A DNA stretch of 34,714 bases, from positions 1 through 34,714 of the forward strand of contig JAQIBP010000145.1 of the NCBI GenBank assembly GCA_027858995.1. Direction: 5' to 3'. The translations under genes were made by a program, and so were the position numbers. The stretch's first letter is position 1. Each line of letters begins with the position of its first letter. Below the pieces are notes generated by a model, which worked only from the letters and a program-made list of their open reading frames with translations, did not search any database and was not told where the DNA came from. Below are positions 1-6,792 of the stretch, piece by piece. The stretch comes from Deltaproteobacteria bacterium. GTDB lineage: Bacteria > Desulfobacterota > Desulfobacteria > Desulfobacterales > Desulfobacteraceae.

Positions 1-699
1 ATCTTTTATGTATACAAACTTTTTTAGAGGCAATTTCTCATCTATAGCCTGCCGCAACAAGACGATATGAGGTTGTTGGTATGCAACTACTTCCGCAACA
101 CTTAAAATATTTTTTGCCACCTTTGTATTTTTTAACAACCTTTTATAAGTTATTAAAACAATATCACCCAATGATATTGTGACAGTTAGAATAAGGGCAA
201 TGGTAATCAGTATAAGTTCATTTGGTGCATTTTTATGGTATGTATACATTGCAAACACGATTATAGGAGTATAAATAACTTGAGGCCTGCCAAAGGCCTC
301 TAAAAACAATCGTGTTTTATTTGATATTTCTTGTAGCTTCTCATCCTTCCAATTATTTAGAATTATTGAAAGCAATGCACTGATTAAAACAATGAGGCTA
401 AGAGCAACAACAAATACAAATGCAATTTTCACCTCGCCATTCCAATTTTTCCAGTTATTGACGAGCATTAAGGCTACAAAAGATGGTACAGCATAAGATA
501 TAGCATCAGCAGGTTTTACATAAAATGGGGTTACGAGTTTTGATCCAACCAAAACACTCAGAAGCGCAGTATAAAACCAAAAACCCTTATCCCCTATTGG
601 AGGATAGATGCTATCAAATGCAATTAAGCAGATCACCAAGAGAATGCATATATCAATGACAAGAGAAGCAACCCTTTCTTTTTGTGTAAGCTTTCCCAT
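1..699 (-). CDS. Multi-pass membrane protein, 5' part only (possible HerA-like ATPase N-terminus)
   Basis: The minus strand is open from an ATG at 697-699 (AAGGGA ribosome site just upstream) to the window edge, 233 codons with no stop. The product starts MGKLTQKERVASL and has hydrophobic segments near residues 13-30, 38-55, 65-80, 92-115, 145-160 and 168-190. A soluble part then begins (EVVAYQQPHIVLLRQ, about residue 205 on). It is placed downstream of the Kiwa pair on the same strand. The membrane segments followed by a short beta-rich stretch resemble the N-terminal region of membrane-anchored HerA/DUF87 ATPases seen in defence islands. The ATPase motifs would lie outside the window, so this identity is inference only. 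The gene itself is well supported; the function is not. Confidence 0.6.
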   Translation of the reverse strand, partial: MGKLTQKERVASLVIDICILLVICLIAFDSIYPPIGDKGFWFYTALLSVLVGSKLVTPFYVKPADAISYAVPSFVALMLVNNWKNWNGEVKIAFVFVVALSLIVLISALLSIILNNWKDEKLQEISNKTRLFLEAFGRPQVIYTPIIVFAMYTYHKNAPNELILITIALILTVTISLGDIVLITYKRLLKNTKVAKNILSVAEVVAYQQPHIVLLRQAIDEKLPLKKFVYIKD

Positions 700-759
700 T
701 TTAAATCCCTTATTAAATCCTCATTGGCTAATTGACTTAGGACATGTAATATCACAAAT

Positions 760-777
760 AAGCGGTTTATCCGCCTT
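760..777 (-). terminator. Weak hairpin downstream of kwaB
   Basis: AAGCGG at 760-765 can pair with CCGCCTT at 771-777 (one bulged C) around a TTTAT loop. It lies about 95 bases beyond the kwaB stop and is followed on the minus strand by only a short T-containing run (TTATTTG). It could end the Kiwa transcript or be chance. No other feature is clear in 700-871 apart from the motif TACTCTGACCCCAATT near 841-856. Confidence 0.25.
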
Positions 778-871
778 CATTTGAATTGTTGGAATTAAGT
801 ATTGTATCTCCCGAATTCATAAGGGCTTTTAATTTAATTTTACTCTGACCCCAATTATCATAATTTTGCCA

Positions 872-1822
872 CTATATACCTTCTTTGCTATTGGCTGCAT
901 ATTTCAAACTTGTTAATTCGGATAATAAATAATCATCATTCAGAACTTTGATAAAATGTTTTGCTTGCGCTTTTGAGGCGATATTAAATAGATTGTTTTC
1001 ATCATCAACATCGATATGTACTTCATATTCTTCAATAATTCTTTTACAATCTGCAAAAGTCAGTGTCTGGAAATATGGTTTTTCTTTAATTTTATTCAAC
1101 TTATTTATTGAATGATAATCATCTTTAAGAAACTCTTTAACTTGTTCAAAGTTTTCGATAAATCCGATTTCTCCAATTGCATCAAGTGTTTCCTCCGCAA
1201 CGGTTTGTTTAACGTCTTGATAAAGTAAGGCCTTTTCAAAGTTTTGTTTATTCTCAAAAAGCAGTATTTGGTTGCAATATATGGCATCAAAGGTACCATC
1301 CATTGTTAGCACATCTGTTTCAAGATTTTTAAATATTTCACCTTCAAAGATTATGGCTAACTTACCTCCTGTTCGGATAACTTTCGATGAAGTAACCTTT
1401 TTAATCAGATAAAATGTATTACCATTTCCGTAAACCTTAATCCAATAAGCCCAAATATCTCCATAAGCCAAATGTTCTGTATCATACCAATTTATATTTT
1501 CAGTAGTTTCAATTAAATTATGAAAAAGATTATAAAAAGGGACATCATTAGAATTCAGTTCCCAAACAATTTTCCTATCAGGTGTGAGTGCAGGGTCATA
1601 TTCTACGACATCATACTCTTTATTGATTAATTTTTTCTCAATAACAGGATAAAATAGCTCTATTATCGAACTGGGTAGATTTTCTTGCAAACGAGCTTTA
1701 TAGAAATCTACTTGCAGAGTATCATTAGCATTTATTTCTGGTTGTGCCAGAACATAAATCTCAACGGCATTATTGTTAGAATTTAAATGCTGAAGATTTG
1801 CTATTATTTCATTTCTTTCCAT
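872..1822 (-). CDS. kwaB: Kiwa anti-phage protein KwaB (DUF4868)
   Basis: This is a 316-residue soluble protein with the size and character of DUF4868/KwaB, the cytoplasmic partner of the Kiwa defence system. Visible family-like features are the N-terminal stretch with EIYVLAQPEI, a central beta-rich region (YWIKVYGNGNTFYLIKK), the segment GTFDAIYCNQILLFENKQNFEKAL, and an acidic helical C-terminus. KwaB is reported to bind DNA and to act together with membrane-bound KwaA against phage replication. An ATG start with an AAAGGT ribosome site lies 10 bases after the kwaA stop, so the two genes form one operon on the minus strand in the order kwaA-kwaB. No truncation or frameshift is seen. Recognition is from memory of the family, not from a search, but the pairing with a KwaA-like gene makes it fairly secure. 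Confidence 0.83.
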   Translation of the reverse strand: MERNEIIANLQHLNSNNNAVEIYVLAQPEINANDTLQVDFYKARLQENLPSSIIELFYPVIEKKLINKEYDVVEYDPALTPDRKIVWELNSNDVPFYNLFHNLIETTENINWYDTEHLAYGDIWAYWIKVYGNGNTFYLIKKVTSSKVIRTGGKLAIIFEGEIFKNLETDVLTMDGTFDAIYCNQILLFENKQNFEKALLYQDVKQTVAEETLDAIGEIGFIENFEQVKEFLKDDYHSINKLNKIKEKPYFQTLTFADCKRIIEEYEVHIDVDDENNLFNIASKAQAKHFIKVLNDDYLLSELTSLKYAANSKEGI

Positions 1823-1832
1823 ACAGTTACCT

Positions 1833-2393
1833 TTACTTTTTTAAAATGTATATATTCTCAACTAAAGGGACAAAATCTAATTCTTCATTTTTTGTTAGTT
1901 CTTTTTTATGAATAACCAACTTAGTTTTATTTTTGCTATCGATAATTGTAGAAATTGAATATCCAAATAACGTAAGTGTAGGATTTGTTAAAATCATATT
2001 TGTCTTTATGTAAATATGTCCAAGAACATAAAAGAGAGACATTGTAGCTAAAATACTTTGCCACGAATCAAACTTCAACCCGATAAAAGGCAAAATATAT
2101 GTAGCGAGATATGATAAATGTTCTACGCTATTACTTTTAACCTCCAGAATTGTGTATTTTTCTGCTGCTGATTTCAAAACAAAATTAAAAAATAGAAAAT
2201 AAAGAGAAATAGAAATAATAATTAATGCGCAAAAAGTAACAGACGTGATATTTAACTTTAGTAACTCTTTCACACCAATAAAATCTTTTGTGTTTTTAGC
2301 ATAAATATTATCGTTTAAATTTTGAAACAATAAAATTAAATATAGTGGGGAATACGATATTATAAAAAGTAGTATTTGGACTATTCTTTTCAT
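1833..2393 (-). CDS. kwaA: Kiwa anti-phage membrane protein KwaA
   Basis: A 186-residue protein with four predicted membrane helices (about residues 5-24, 50-70, 92-106 and 110-128) and a charged C-terminal tail of about 55 residues. This matches the usual architecture of KwaA, the membrane sensor or scaffold of the Kiwa system. It lies directly upstream of kwaB with a 10-base gap, the canonical order. The start ATG at 2391-2393 has only a poor ribosome site; an upstream start was not found in frame. The 189-base gap to the preceding minus-strand gene holds a perfect 10-bp palindrome (2423-2448), so Kiwa may have its own promoter there. Individual residues of KwaA are poorly conserved, so the call rests on topology plus the neighbour. 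Confidence 0.8.
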   Translation of the reverse strand: MKRIVQILLFIISYSPLYLILLFQNLNDNIYAKNTKDFIGVKELLKLNITSVTFCALIIISISLYFLFFNFVLKSAAEKYTILEVKSNSVEHLSYLATYILPFIGLKFDSWQSILATMSLFYVLGHIYIKTNMILTNPTLTLFGYSISTIIDSKNKTKLVIHKKELTKNEELDFVPLVENIYILKK

Positions 2394-2422
2394 AGGCTTT
2401 ATCCGGTTCCTGTTTTTTTATG

Positions 2423-2448
2423 GGTTTTCTATAACCGCATAGAAAACC
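2423..2448. repeat. Perfect 10-bp inverted repeat upstream of kwaA
   Basis: GGTTTTCTAT (2423-2432) and ATAGAAAACC (2439-2448) flank a 6-base spacer AACCGC. It lies 30-55 bases upstream of kwaA and about 135 bases beyond the stop of the SLOG gene. On the plus strand a T6 run follows at 2453-2458, so it could terminate plus-strand transcription. On the minus strand the flanks are A-rich, which fits an operator or recombination site better than a terminator. Read on the minus strand, part of it (GCGGTTA then GAAAA) resembles the sequence at 7030-7042 next to intI. Confidence 0.5.
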
Positions 2449-2582
2449 ATTGTTTTTTCAATGAAAAAGAACTTTTTCAAATAACCGGCTCGACCGCTTC
2501 ATTTGGGCTGTTGGAATACAATATGTTGAGCTCAAAATTTTGGGCAGAGAAATTAAGTGCTGTAATTTTCTATCAAGCAAGT

Positions 2583-3149
2583 CTAATGATTGGTTTCAAA
2601 TAAATTTAACTGTATATTTTTTAGTTTATGAATTTTATTTGTTAGATTTATTTTTTTATCGGCTTTAATAAATGCACTTTCACTCATTACTGTGATTAAC
2701 TGCTCAAATTCTAAAATAGTCACAATTTTATAAAATTTCTTTTGCTTATTCACAAAAATAAGTGATGGTTTGTTTTGATCCAATAGCTCAAGAACATTGC
2801 TTAGTGTTCCTGTGCTTTTTGAATCCCAAATCATTAGTCCATAATCACAATCTTCAGCCATAGAAATATCTTTTGCAGTAAAATACGCACGAGTACCAGG
2901 CTTTTTGTCGGTTTCAACCCTTTTCACGAGCCATTTTCCATGGTTATTTCTTGGTTGTGATCCAGTGCAGTATATTGTCACAGAGTCCACTGTTTTTGAT
3001 TGTAAATAGGATTGAATGGAGCTATCTACTCCATTAGCATCACCAACAATCACTTGGTATTTAGATTCAATAATATTATCAATACGATTGATAACTTTTT
3101 TATCTAAATTTTTAATACGCATTGAACCAGAAATAAATATTTTATACAT
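2583..3149 (-). CDS. SLOG-fold nucleotide-binding protein
   Basis: A 188-residue Rossmann-like protein. Counting from the ATG at 3147-3149, FISGSM (residues 5-10), GDANGVD (36-42), PRNNHGKW (66-73) and DYGLMIWDSKSTGT (102-115) form the nucleotide-binding pattern of the SLOG superfamily, which includes LOG, DprA and YpsA-like proteins. LOG enzymes release a base from a nucleotide; other SLOG proteins bind nucleotides as ligands. A GTG lies one codon upstream, but the ATG has the better-spaced AAGGAAAAGG ribosome site inside the previous gene. The ATG overlaps the stop of the phosphoribosyltransferase gene (TGATG), so the two are translationally coupled. A base-releasing SLOG protein beside a base-adding PRTase suggests joint processing of a nucleotide or nucleotide signal. 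That role is inference; the fold is well supported. Confidence 0.72.
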   Translation of the reverse strand: MYKIFISGSMRIKNLDKKVINRIDNIIESKYQVIVGDANGVDSSIQSYLQSKTVDSVTIYCTGSQPRNNHGKWLVKRVETDKKPGTRAYFTAKDISMAEDCDYGLMIWDSKSTGTLSNVLELLDQNKPSLIFVNKQKKFYKIVTILEFEQLITVMSESAFIKADKKINLTNKIHKLKNIQLNLFETNH

Positions 3150-3730
3150 CACCTTTTCCTTGTAACAGTGGCAACATAGACTTTTCTTGTTTTCTTGTAT
3201 TGCCTTAATACATTTGTAGCTGCTTCGAGTGAAGACCCTGTATCAAATAAATCATCTACAAGCAGAACGTCATAAACACCCTCACCAAGTTGATCATTTA
3301 TCATAAAAGCATCCATTAGTGTTTGTATTTTTTTTTCTCGAGATGCAATATCTTTCATTTCTGGTGTTTTAATTGTCTTTACTAACATCCCTTCGAAGCA
3401 AGGGACACTCATCAAAAGGCCTAACTCTCTGGCAATTTCTGTTACTGGTTGTCTTACACGTTGTTTAGATGGTGGCATTGGAATGATTAAGCTCACAAAA
3501 GGGAAGTATTCGATTATGGATTTATACATTTGGGAGGCGATTGCTGAAACTTGAGTGTAATCTGATCGATATTTTAACTGAAAGAGAGCCTCTCCGGCTT
3601 CTGGACGAATAGTATCATATTGCATATGTCCCCAATCACTATAACCAATGGGGGTGCTACTAATTGTATGTTTGTCGAGGGAGTATCCTAAATCCCAAAC
3701 ACCATTTATTTTTTTAACGTCAACTTCCAT
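3149..3730 (-). CDS. ComF-like phosphoribosyltransferase
   Basis: A 193-residue protein of the type I phosphoribosyltransferase (PRTase) fold. The PRPP-binding motif VLLVDDLFDTGSS lies at residues 155-167 with the expected two acidic residues followed by the TGSS turn. The segment PMPPSKQRVRQP (84-95) matches the ComF-like subfamily. The N-terminal part (WDLGYSLDKHT, then EALFQLKYR) is typical of a group of accessory PRTases that travel with SLOG proteins. There is no zinc ribbon, unlike ComF of competence systems. The start ATG at 3728-3730 has AGGA seven bases upstream. A 146-base gap separates it from the ImmA/IrrE gene upstream, where a separate promoter is possible. Substrate is unknown. 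Confidence 0.8.
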   Translation of the reverse strand: MEVDVKKINGVWDLGYSLDKHTISSTPIGYSDWGHMQYDTIRPEAGEALFQLKYRSDYTQVSAIASQMYKSIIEYFPFVSLIIPMPPSKQRVRQPVTEIARELGLLMSVPCFEGMLVKTIKTPEMKDIASREKKIQTLMDAFMINDQLGEGVYDVLLVDDLFDTGSSLEAATNVLRQYKKTRKVYVATVTRKR

Positions 3731-3876
3731 AAAGAATCCTATTTAATCTGTGTAGAGGTTTAATTGTTTTATAGAAAATTACACGAACTGAACTTCATTC
3801 CTTTCTTGATATCCACGCTTTATTCAGCCAATCGAGTTTGGATTGAGTATGACATAATAGGAGTTGCCGACAACTT

Positions 3877-4668
3877 TTATTCGGGCCTAATCCACAGTAG
3901 CGTTAACACGGACTCGAATTCATGAGAACCGATTGAGTGCTCTACAATATACTCATCATCGATATCGCTGTTAAACCAAGAGTTTGCTTCAACCTCAATT
4001 GGCTCTTTGTACAATTCTTTCCCTTTAAAAAAATTGTAAACCTCTGTTCCACTCTCAAGGATTTTACCGCTTTGAATAAATGGCTTCCAATCAGCACTTT
4101 TGCAAGACCAAAGTATTTTCCCCGCCTCCGAATATATGAAAGCACATTTTTCAGAGTTTAATTGAACAAATTTCATTGCGGTAGCTGTTAATGACGCTCG
4201 AAATTTTTTTGCTATTTTTTTAACTGGTTCAAAGTCAACTTCCTCAACATCGCACATCCTTCCAATTAGCGTTGTCGGTAAAATCAACTCGCTGGCAAAG
4301 TAATTAGCTTCTGTCTCTATACTTTTTTTATACCAGCTCCTCATATCTTTTTCTGTACAAGCTTTTTGAAGTTTGCCTTCGACATGATTAAGTTTTAAAT
4401 GTCCAAGTTCATGGGCGATACTGAACCTCTTACGTTCTGGGCGATCAAATGGAGAAATTCTTATTGTTGCACCATTCTTAGACTTCACAAGGCTGGCTGT
4501 TGCTCTGGCCACCGGCTCCTCTATAACAAAAGCCCCCTCCCTAAAAGCGATATCTCTTAGTCGGATATGTTCAGATGAAGTTATTCCATACTTATCAATA
4601 ATTTTGCTTGCTGCATTTCCGGCAAGTGTAAGCTTGATTGGAAGGTCATTCAAGGTCTTCGCCCTCAT
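3877..4668 (-). CDS. ImmA/IrrE-family zinc metallopeptidase
   Basis: A 263-residue protein counted from the ATG at 4666-4668. The zinc-binding HELGH motif is at residues 86-90, and the third ligand lies in ETEANYFASELILP at about residue 120, the arrangement of ImmA/IrrE (Peptidase M78 family) proteases. Such proteases cleave repressors or inhibitory partners in response to stress. The C-terminal ~110 residues (from about YSEAGKILW) are an accessory sensor-like region. A TTG seven codons upstream is an alternative start. Either start overlaps the end of the preceding gene by 23-44 bases, which implies coupling. The place behind a sigma factor and a small charged protein suggests that it controls that sigma factor by cutting a partner. 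Confidence 0.85.
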   Translation of the reverse strand: MRAKTLNDLPIKLTLAGNAASKIIDKYGITSSEHIRLRDIAFREGAFVIEEPVARATASLVKSKNGATIRISPFDRPERKRFSIAHELGHLKLNHVEGKLQKACTEKDMRSWYKKSIETEANYFASELILPTTLIGRMCDVEEVDFEPVKKIAKKFRASLTATAMKFVQLNSEKCAFIYSEAGKILWSCKSADWKPFIQSGKILESGTEVYNFFKGKELYKEPIEVEANSWFNSDIDDEYIVEHSIGSHEFESVLTLLWIRPE

Positions 4669-5083
4669 TTTCGGCCATGAGTTGAGCAAGCTCGATATCG
4701 ATAAGAATTTCTTTAATATCTTCCTCTTTTTTACTCTCTAAGTCTCGATAAGCTACCACTAAATTTGGATCTGCAATTGAGAGGTCTTTAAATCGATCCA
4801 TTATTTGGTCTTTTGTCCAACCTTTTATTTTTTCTTTAATATTGTTTATTTTGCTTTCTAAAATATTACGTTGCTTTCCAGCCACATCTAAAACTTGCCT
4901 TTTAGCAGCCATAGAAATTTCTTGTTGAAACTTATAAAATTCAGTTTCAGCAGAAACGATATCAAAGCCCTCCTCATTGAGTTCTTCTCGTATTTCATCC
5001 GGGGACTGCCCTTCGCTATCACCAAAGGTTTCGGAAAGCTTGTCAAGCAATTTGATGTATTCCAAATTTTTATTAGTGCTCAT
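4646..5083 (-). CDS. Small charged helical protein between sigma factor and metallopeptidase
   Basis: A 145-residue protein, highly charged and predicted largely helical with coiled-coil character (residues about 40-90 and 105-145). No cysteine clusters, membrane segments or catalytic motif are visible, and I do not recognise a family. The ATG has a GGAAGGT ribosome site and starts 17 bases after the sigma-factor stop; its 3' end overlaps the ImmA/IrrE gene. By position it is the natural candidate for an anti-sigma factor or protease adaptor/substrate in this three-gene unit. That role is inferred from context only. Confidence 0.7.
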   Translation of the reverse strand: MSTNKNLEYIKLLDKLSETFGDSEGQSPDEIREELNEEGFDIVSAETEFYKFQQEISMAAKRQVLDVAGKQRNILESKINNIKEKIKGWTKDQIMDRFKDLSIADPNLVVAYRDLESKKEEDIKEILIDIELAQLMAENEGEDLE

Positions 5084-5100
5084 TTTTTTACCTTCCCGAG

Positions 5101-5733
5101 TTATTGTTGTTCCAAAATTTTTTCATTATACCATTTACGAAAGCGACGTTTCAGCTTTCTTCTCAAATTATAAACTTTTTCAATAGCAAAGCCTGTCTCT
5201 CTTGCCATTTGCTGGCTTTTTACGTTCCCATCATCAATGCACATTAAAACCAACCCAAGTTCTTCATCTTCATTGCTAATTCTATCAACTTCGTTTGATA
5301 GATCCTCAATTTCCTCTTTTTTAATTTCCAAACTCTCAGGATTCCATGAAAGATTTGCATCTGTACTATCCTGACTATTTACAGGTAGCCCTTTTTCTTC
5401 CCCTGAATCATCTTCCCAACAAAGTTGCTCTATTCTATAGCCAGTGACTCTGGTAATTTCCCGGCGTGTTATCTCATGCATCACAATCTTAATAAAATCA
5501 ACCAAGTCTGGGTATTTTTCAGTATCCCAATTTCTGTATTTATTATTTTCACCTTGCCCATATACTCTGGCAACGGCTTCTTGAAAAATATCAGAATAAT
5601 TGAGTTCAGAACCAACTTTAATTAATAACTGTTCCTTTGCTCGCGCATATTTAATTAGCCTTGGTGAAATTGCAGGCCAATCAACCTTGCTAAGCGTTTC
5701 AAGGATAGATCTATCGTAGCCTTTCTTTTGCAT
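5101..5733 (-). CDS. ECF-like sigma-70 family RNA polymerase sigma factor
   Basis: A 210-residue protein. Residues about 25-60 (YARAKEQLLIKVGSELNYSDIFQEAVARVYG) resemble sigma region 2. The end (about 155-205, with KSQQMARETGFAIEKVYNLRRKLKRRF) is a helix-turn-helix like region 4, the part that reads the -35 element. A linker of about 60 acidic, variable residues separates them, and no region 3 is evident, as in ECF factors. The gene is first in a minus-strand unit with the small charged protein and the ImmA/IrrE protease. The upstream region is shared with a divergent small gene and carries a perfect inverted repeat (5787-5821). The likely job is to drive an inducible set that may include the flanking genes; this is inference. 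Confidence 0.78.
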   Translation of the reverse strand: MQKKGYDRSILETLSKVDWPAISPRLIKYARAKEQLLIKVGSELNYSDIFQEAVARVYGQGENNKYRNWDTEKYPDLVDFIKIVMHEITRREITRVTGYRIEQLCWEDDSGEEKGLPVNSQDSTDANLSWNPESLEIKKEEIEDLSNEVDRISNEDEELGLVLMCIDDGNVKSQQMARETGFAIEKVYNLRRKLKRRFRKWYNEKILEQQ

Positions 5734-5786
5734 CTTTCAACATCCTATAACCGGTTTGTTTAATATATAAAGGCAGTGATAAACAA

Positions 5787-5821
5787 TTTTTTGCCAAAAA
5801 ATAAATTCAGTTGGCAAAAAA
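5787..5821. promoter_or_regulatory. Perfect 11-bp inverted repeat in the divergent control region
   Basis: TTTTTTGCCAA (5787-5797) and TTGGCAAAAAA (5811-5821) are exact inverted copies with a 13-base spacer. The centre lies 71 bases upstream of the sigma-factor ATG and 123 bases upstream of the plus-strand ATG at 5927. A third TTGCC occurs at 5832-5836. The AT-rich TATATT and TATATATATC stretches on either side are candidate -10 elements. The layout suits a dimeric repressor or activator site controlling both directions. Confidence 0.5.
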
Positions 5822-5926
5822 TGAAGGTTAGTTGCCTATATATATCAAGAGGAAAAAATTTTAAAAACGCCTCTGTAAATAATAATCGAAGCAAATCAAT
5901 TGCTTCACAACAAAAAGGACAGAATC

Positions 5927-6184
5927 ATGTCAAAACAAAAAGTAACCAGACCCAAAGCCGCAAAGAAAGCATCAACCACACTTAGAAGCAAATCCACGGG
6001 TAAAAAATCAAAGGTAGCTGCCGGGAGTGCTTTGTCACAAACAAAAGCCCCAAAAAAAGTAACATCTAAAAAAGCGGCTAGTTCCGCGTCATCTGTTCTA
6101 AGGAGCAAACGGACAAGTAAAACCTCAAAATCTGCTGCTGGGAGCGCTTTATCGCAAAGGCCTTCGGTTAAAAAAAGGAAATAA
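5927..6184 (+). CDS. Small basic protein with two internal repeats
   Basis: An 85-residue, very basic, Ala/Ser/Lys-rich protein starting MSKQKVTRPKAAKK. It has AAGGA (5914-5918) eight bases upstream of the ATG; a further ATG 27 bases upstream lacks a ribosome site. The pattern xLRSKxTxKxSKxAAGSALSQ occurs twice (about residues 18-39 and 57-78), so the protein is a duplicated short unit. There is no membrane segment, signal peptide or enzyme motif. The composition suggests a disordered, nucleic-acid-binding or structural protein. It is transcribed divergently from the sigma factor and six bases ahead of the next small gene, so the two are probably co-transcribed. Function unknown. Confidence 0.65.
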   Translation: MSKQKVTRPKAAKKASTTLRSKSTGKKSKVAAGSALSQTKAPKKVTSKKAASSASSVLRSKRTSKTSKSAAGSALSQRPSVKKRK

Positions 6185-6189
6185 TAACG

Positions 6190-6468
6190 ATGAAAATAAA
6201 CATGGCACACCTTCGTGAAAAATCTACATCTGGTGGCTGGATTAACTTTGCTATTTTCGAGGCAAAACCTCGGACCGGAAGTAATTCAGATAACGGTAAC
6301 TTGCTGTTTGATCTCACAAATAATGCACGTTCATCAGGGTTGAAAGTTGATCAGTCTGCTCTTGCATATAGGAAAAATGGCCGTATAGAATTTTATGGTT
6401 CAAAAAACTTAGTGGCATATTTATCTCGTCTTGGTGTGCCCAGGTGGACTCATCAAATTAACGTTTAA
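6190..6468 (+). CDS. Small uncharacterised protein paired with the repeat protein
   Basis: A 92-residue protein (MKINMAHLREKSTSGG...). The start at 6190 follows AAGGAAA by about seven bases; an in-frame ATG at 6202 is an alternative. It has a mixed alpha/beta composition, no cysteines, no membrane segment, and the look of a compact conserved domain (WINFAIFEAKP, ALAYRKNGRIEFYGSKNLV, YLSRLGVPRWTHQI). I believe similar short proteins occur near sigma/ImmA modules but cannot name a family. It forms a short operon with the 85-residue basic protein. Confidence 0.65.
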   Translation: MKINMAHLREKSTSGGWINFAIFEAKPRTGSNSDNGNLLFDLTNNARSSGLKVDQSALAYRKNGRIEFYGSKNLVAYLSRLGVPRWTHQINV

Positions 6469-6510
6469 GAAAGATTTTTTCCAAGCAATTTTTTAAATTA
6501 TATTATTTGG

Positions 6511-6564
6511 TTGAAAACCGGTATCCCAAGGTTCGATTAATTTGAAATGGCAGTACCGGTTCAA
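6511..6564. repeat. Imperfect inverted repeat between convergent small genes
   Basis: TTGAAAACCGGTA (6511-6523) pairs with TACCGGTTCAA (6554-6564), leaving a 2-base A-A bulge and a 30-base loop. It sits beyond the stops of both the plus gene (6468) and the minus gene (6604). The loop is too long for a standard terminator. Position and bulged stem recall an integron attC site belonging to the minus-strand gene, but the core GTTRRRY/RYYYAAC boxes are not intact. Confidence 0.45.
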
Positions 6565-6603
6565 TCATTTTTTTGTGACATTCTCTGTAAAAAAAAAATT
6601 TTT

Positions 6604-6765
6604 TCACCAAAAACGTTTTCTATCTTTTTTATAGCTTCTGTATGCAACGACCAAGAATGAAAAAAATGATACTAAGGCTATTATGTCATATCTCTTAGCA
6701 ATTTTTCTCGCGATAACATCTTGAAAACCTTTCATAGGACCATTTAATTCGAAATTTGAAATCAT
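6604..6765 (-). CDS. Small single-pass membrane protein
   Basis: A 53-residue protein beginning MISNFELNGP. An AGGTGAT ribosome site precedes the ATG at 6763-6765. One hydrophobic helix (about residues 29-43, IIALVSFFSFLVVAY) is followed by a basic tail (RSYKKDRKRFW), so the C-terminus is probably cytoplasmic. A longer in-frame form starting at 6924 would be translated from the folded palindromic element and is unlikely. It is the first minus-strand gene beyond the IntI control region, where the first cassette of an integron would lie. Function unknown. Confidence 0.45.
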   Translation of the reverse strand: MISNFELNGPMKGFQDVIARKIAKRYDIIALVSFFSFLVVAYRSYKKDRKRFW

Positions 6766-6792
6766 ATAATCACCTAATAAATGAATACCTAT

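Noticed and set aside
2376-2603. A 75-codon plus-strand frame over the kwaA-SLOG gap
   Set aside because: No ribosome site; it overlaps the kwaA start and the SLOG gene end; the composition looks random.
5776-5985. A 69-codon plus-strand frame in the divergent control region
   Set aside because: It overlaps the better-supported frame at 5927 and spans the inverted repeat, with no ribosome site.
2394-6603. An integron cassette array with attC sites between the minus-strand genes
   Set aside because: All minus-strand genes point away from intI as cassettes would, but no intact GTTRRRY/RYYYAAC attC pairs were found in the gaps at 2394-2582, 3731-3876 or 6469-6603, and the multi-gene units and plus-strand pair do not fit single-gene cassettes.
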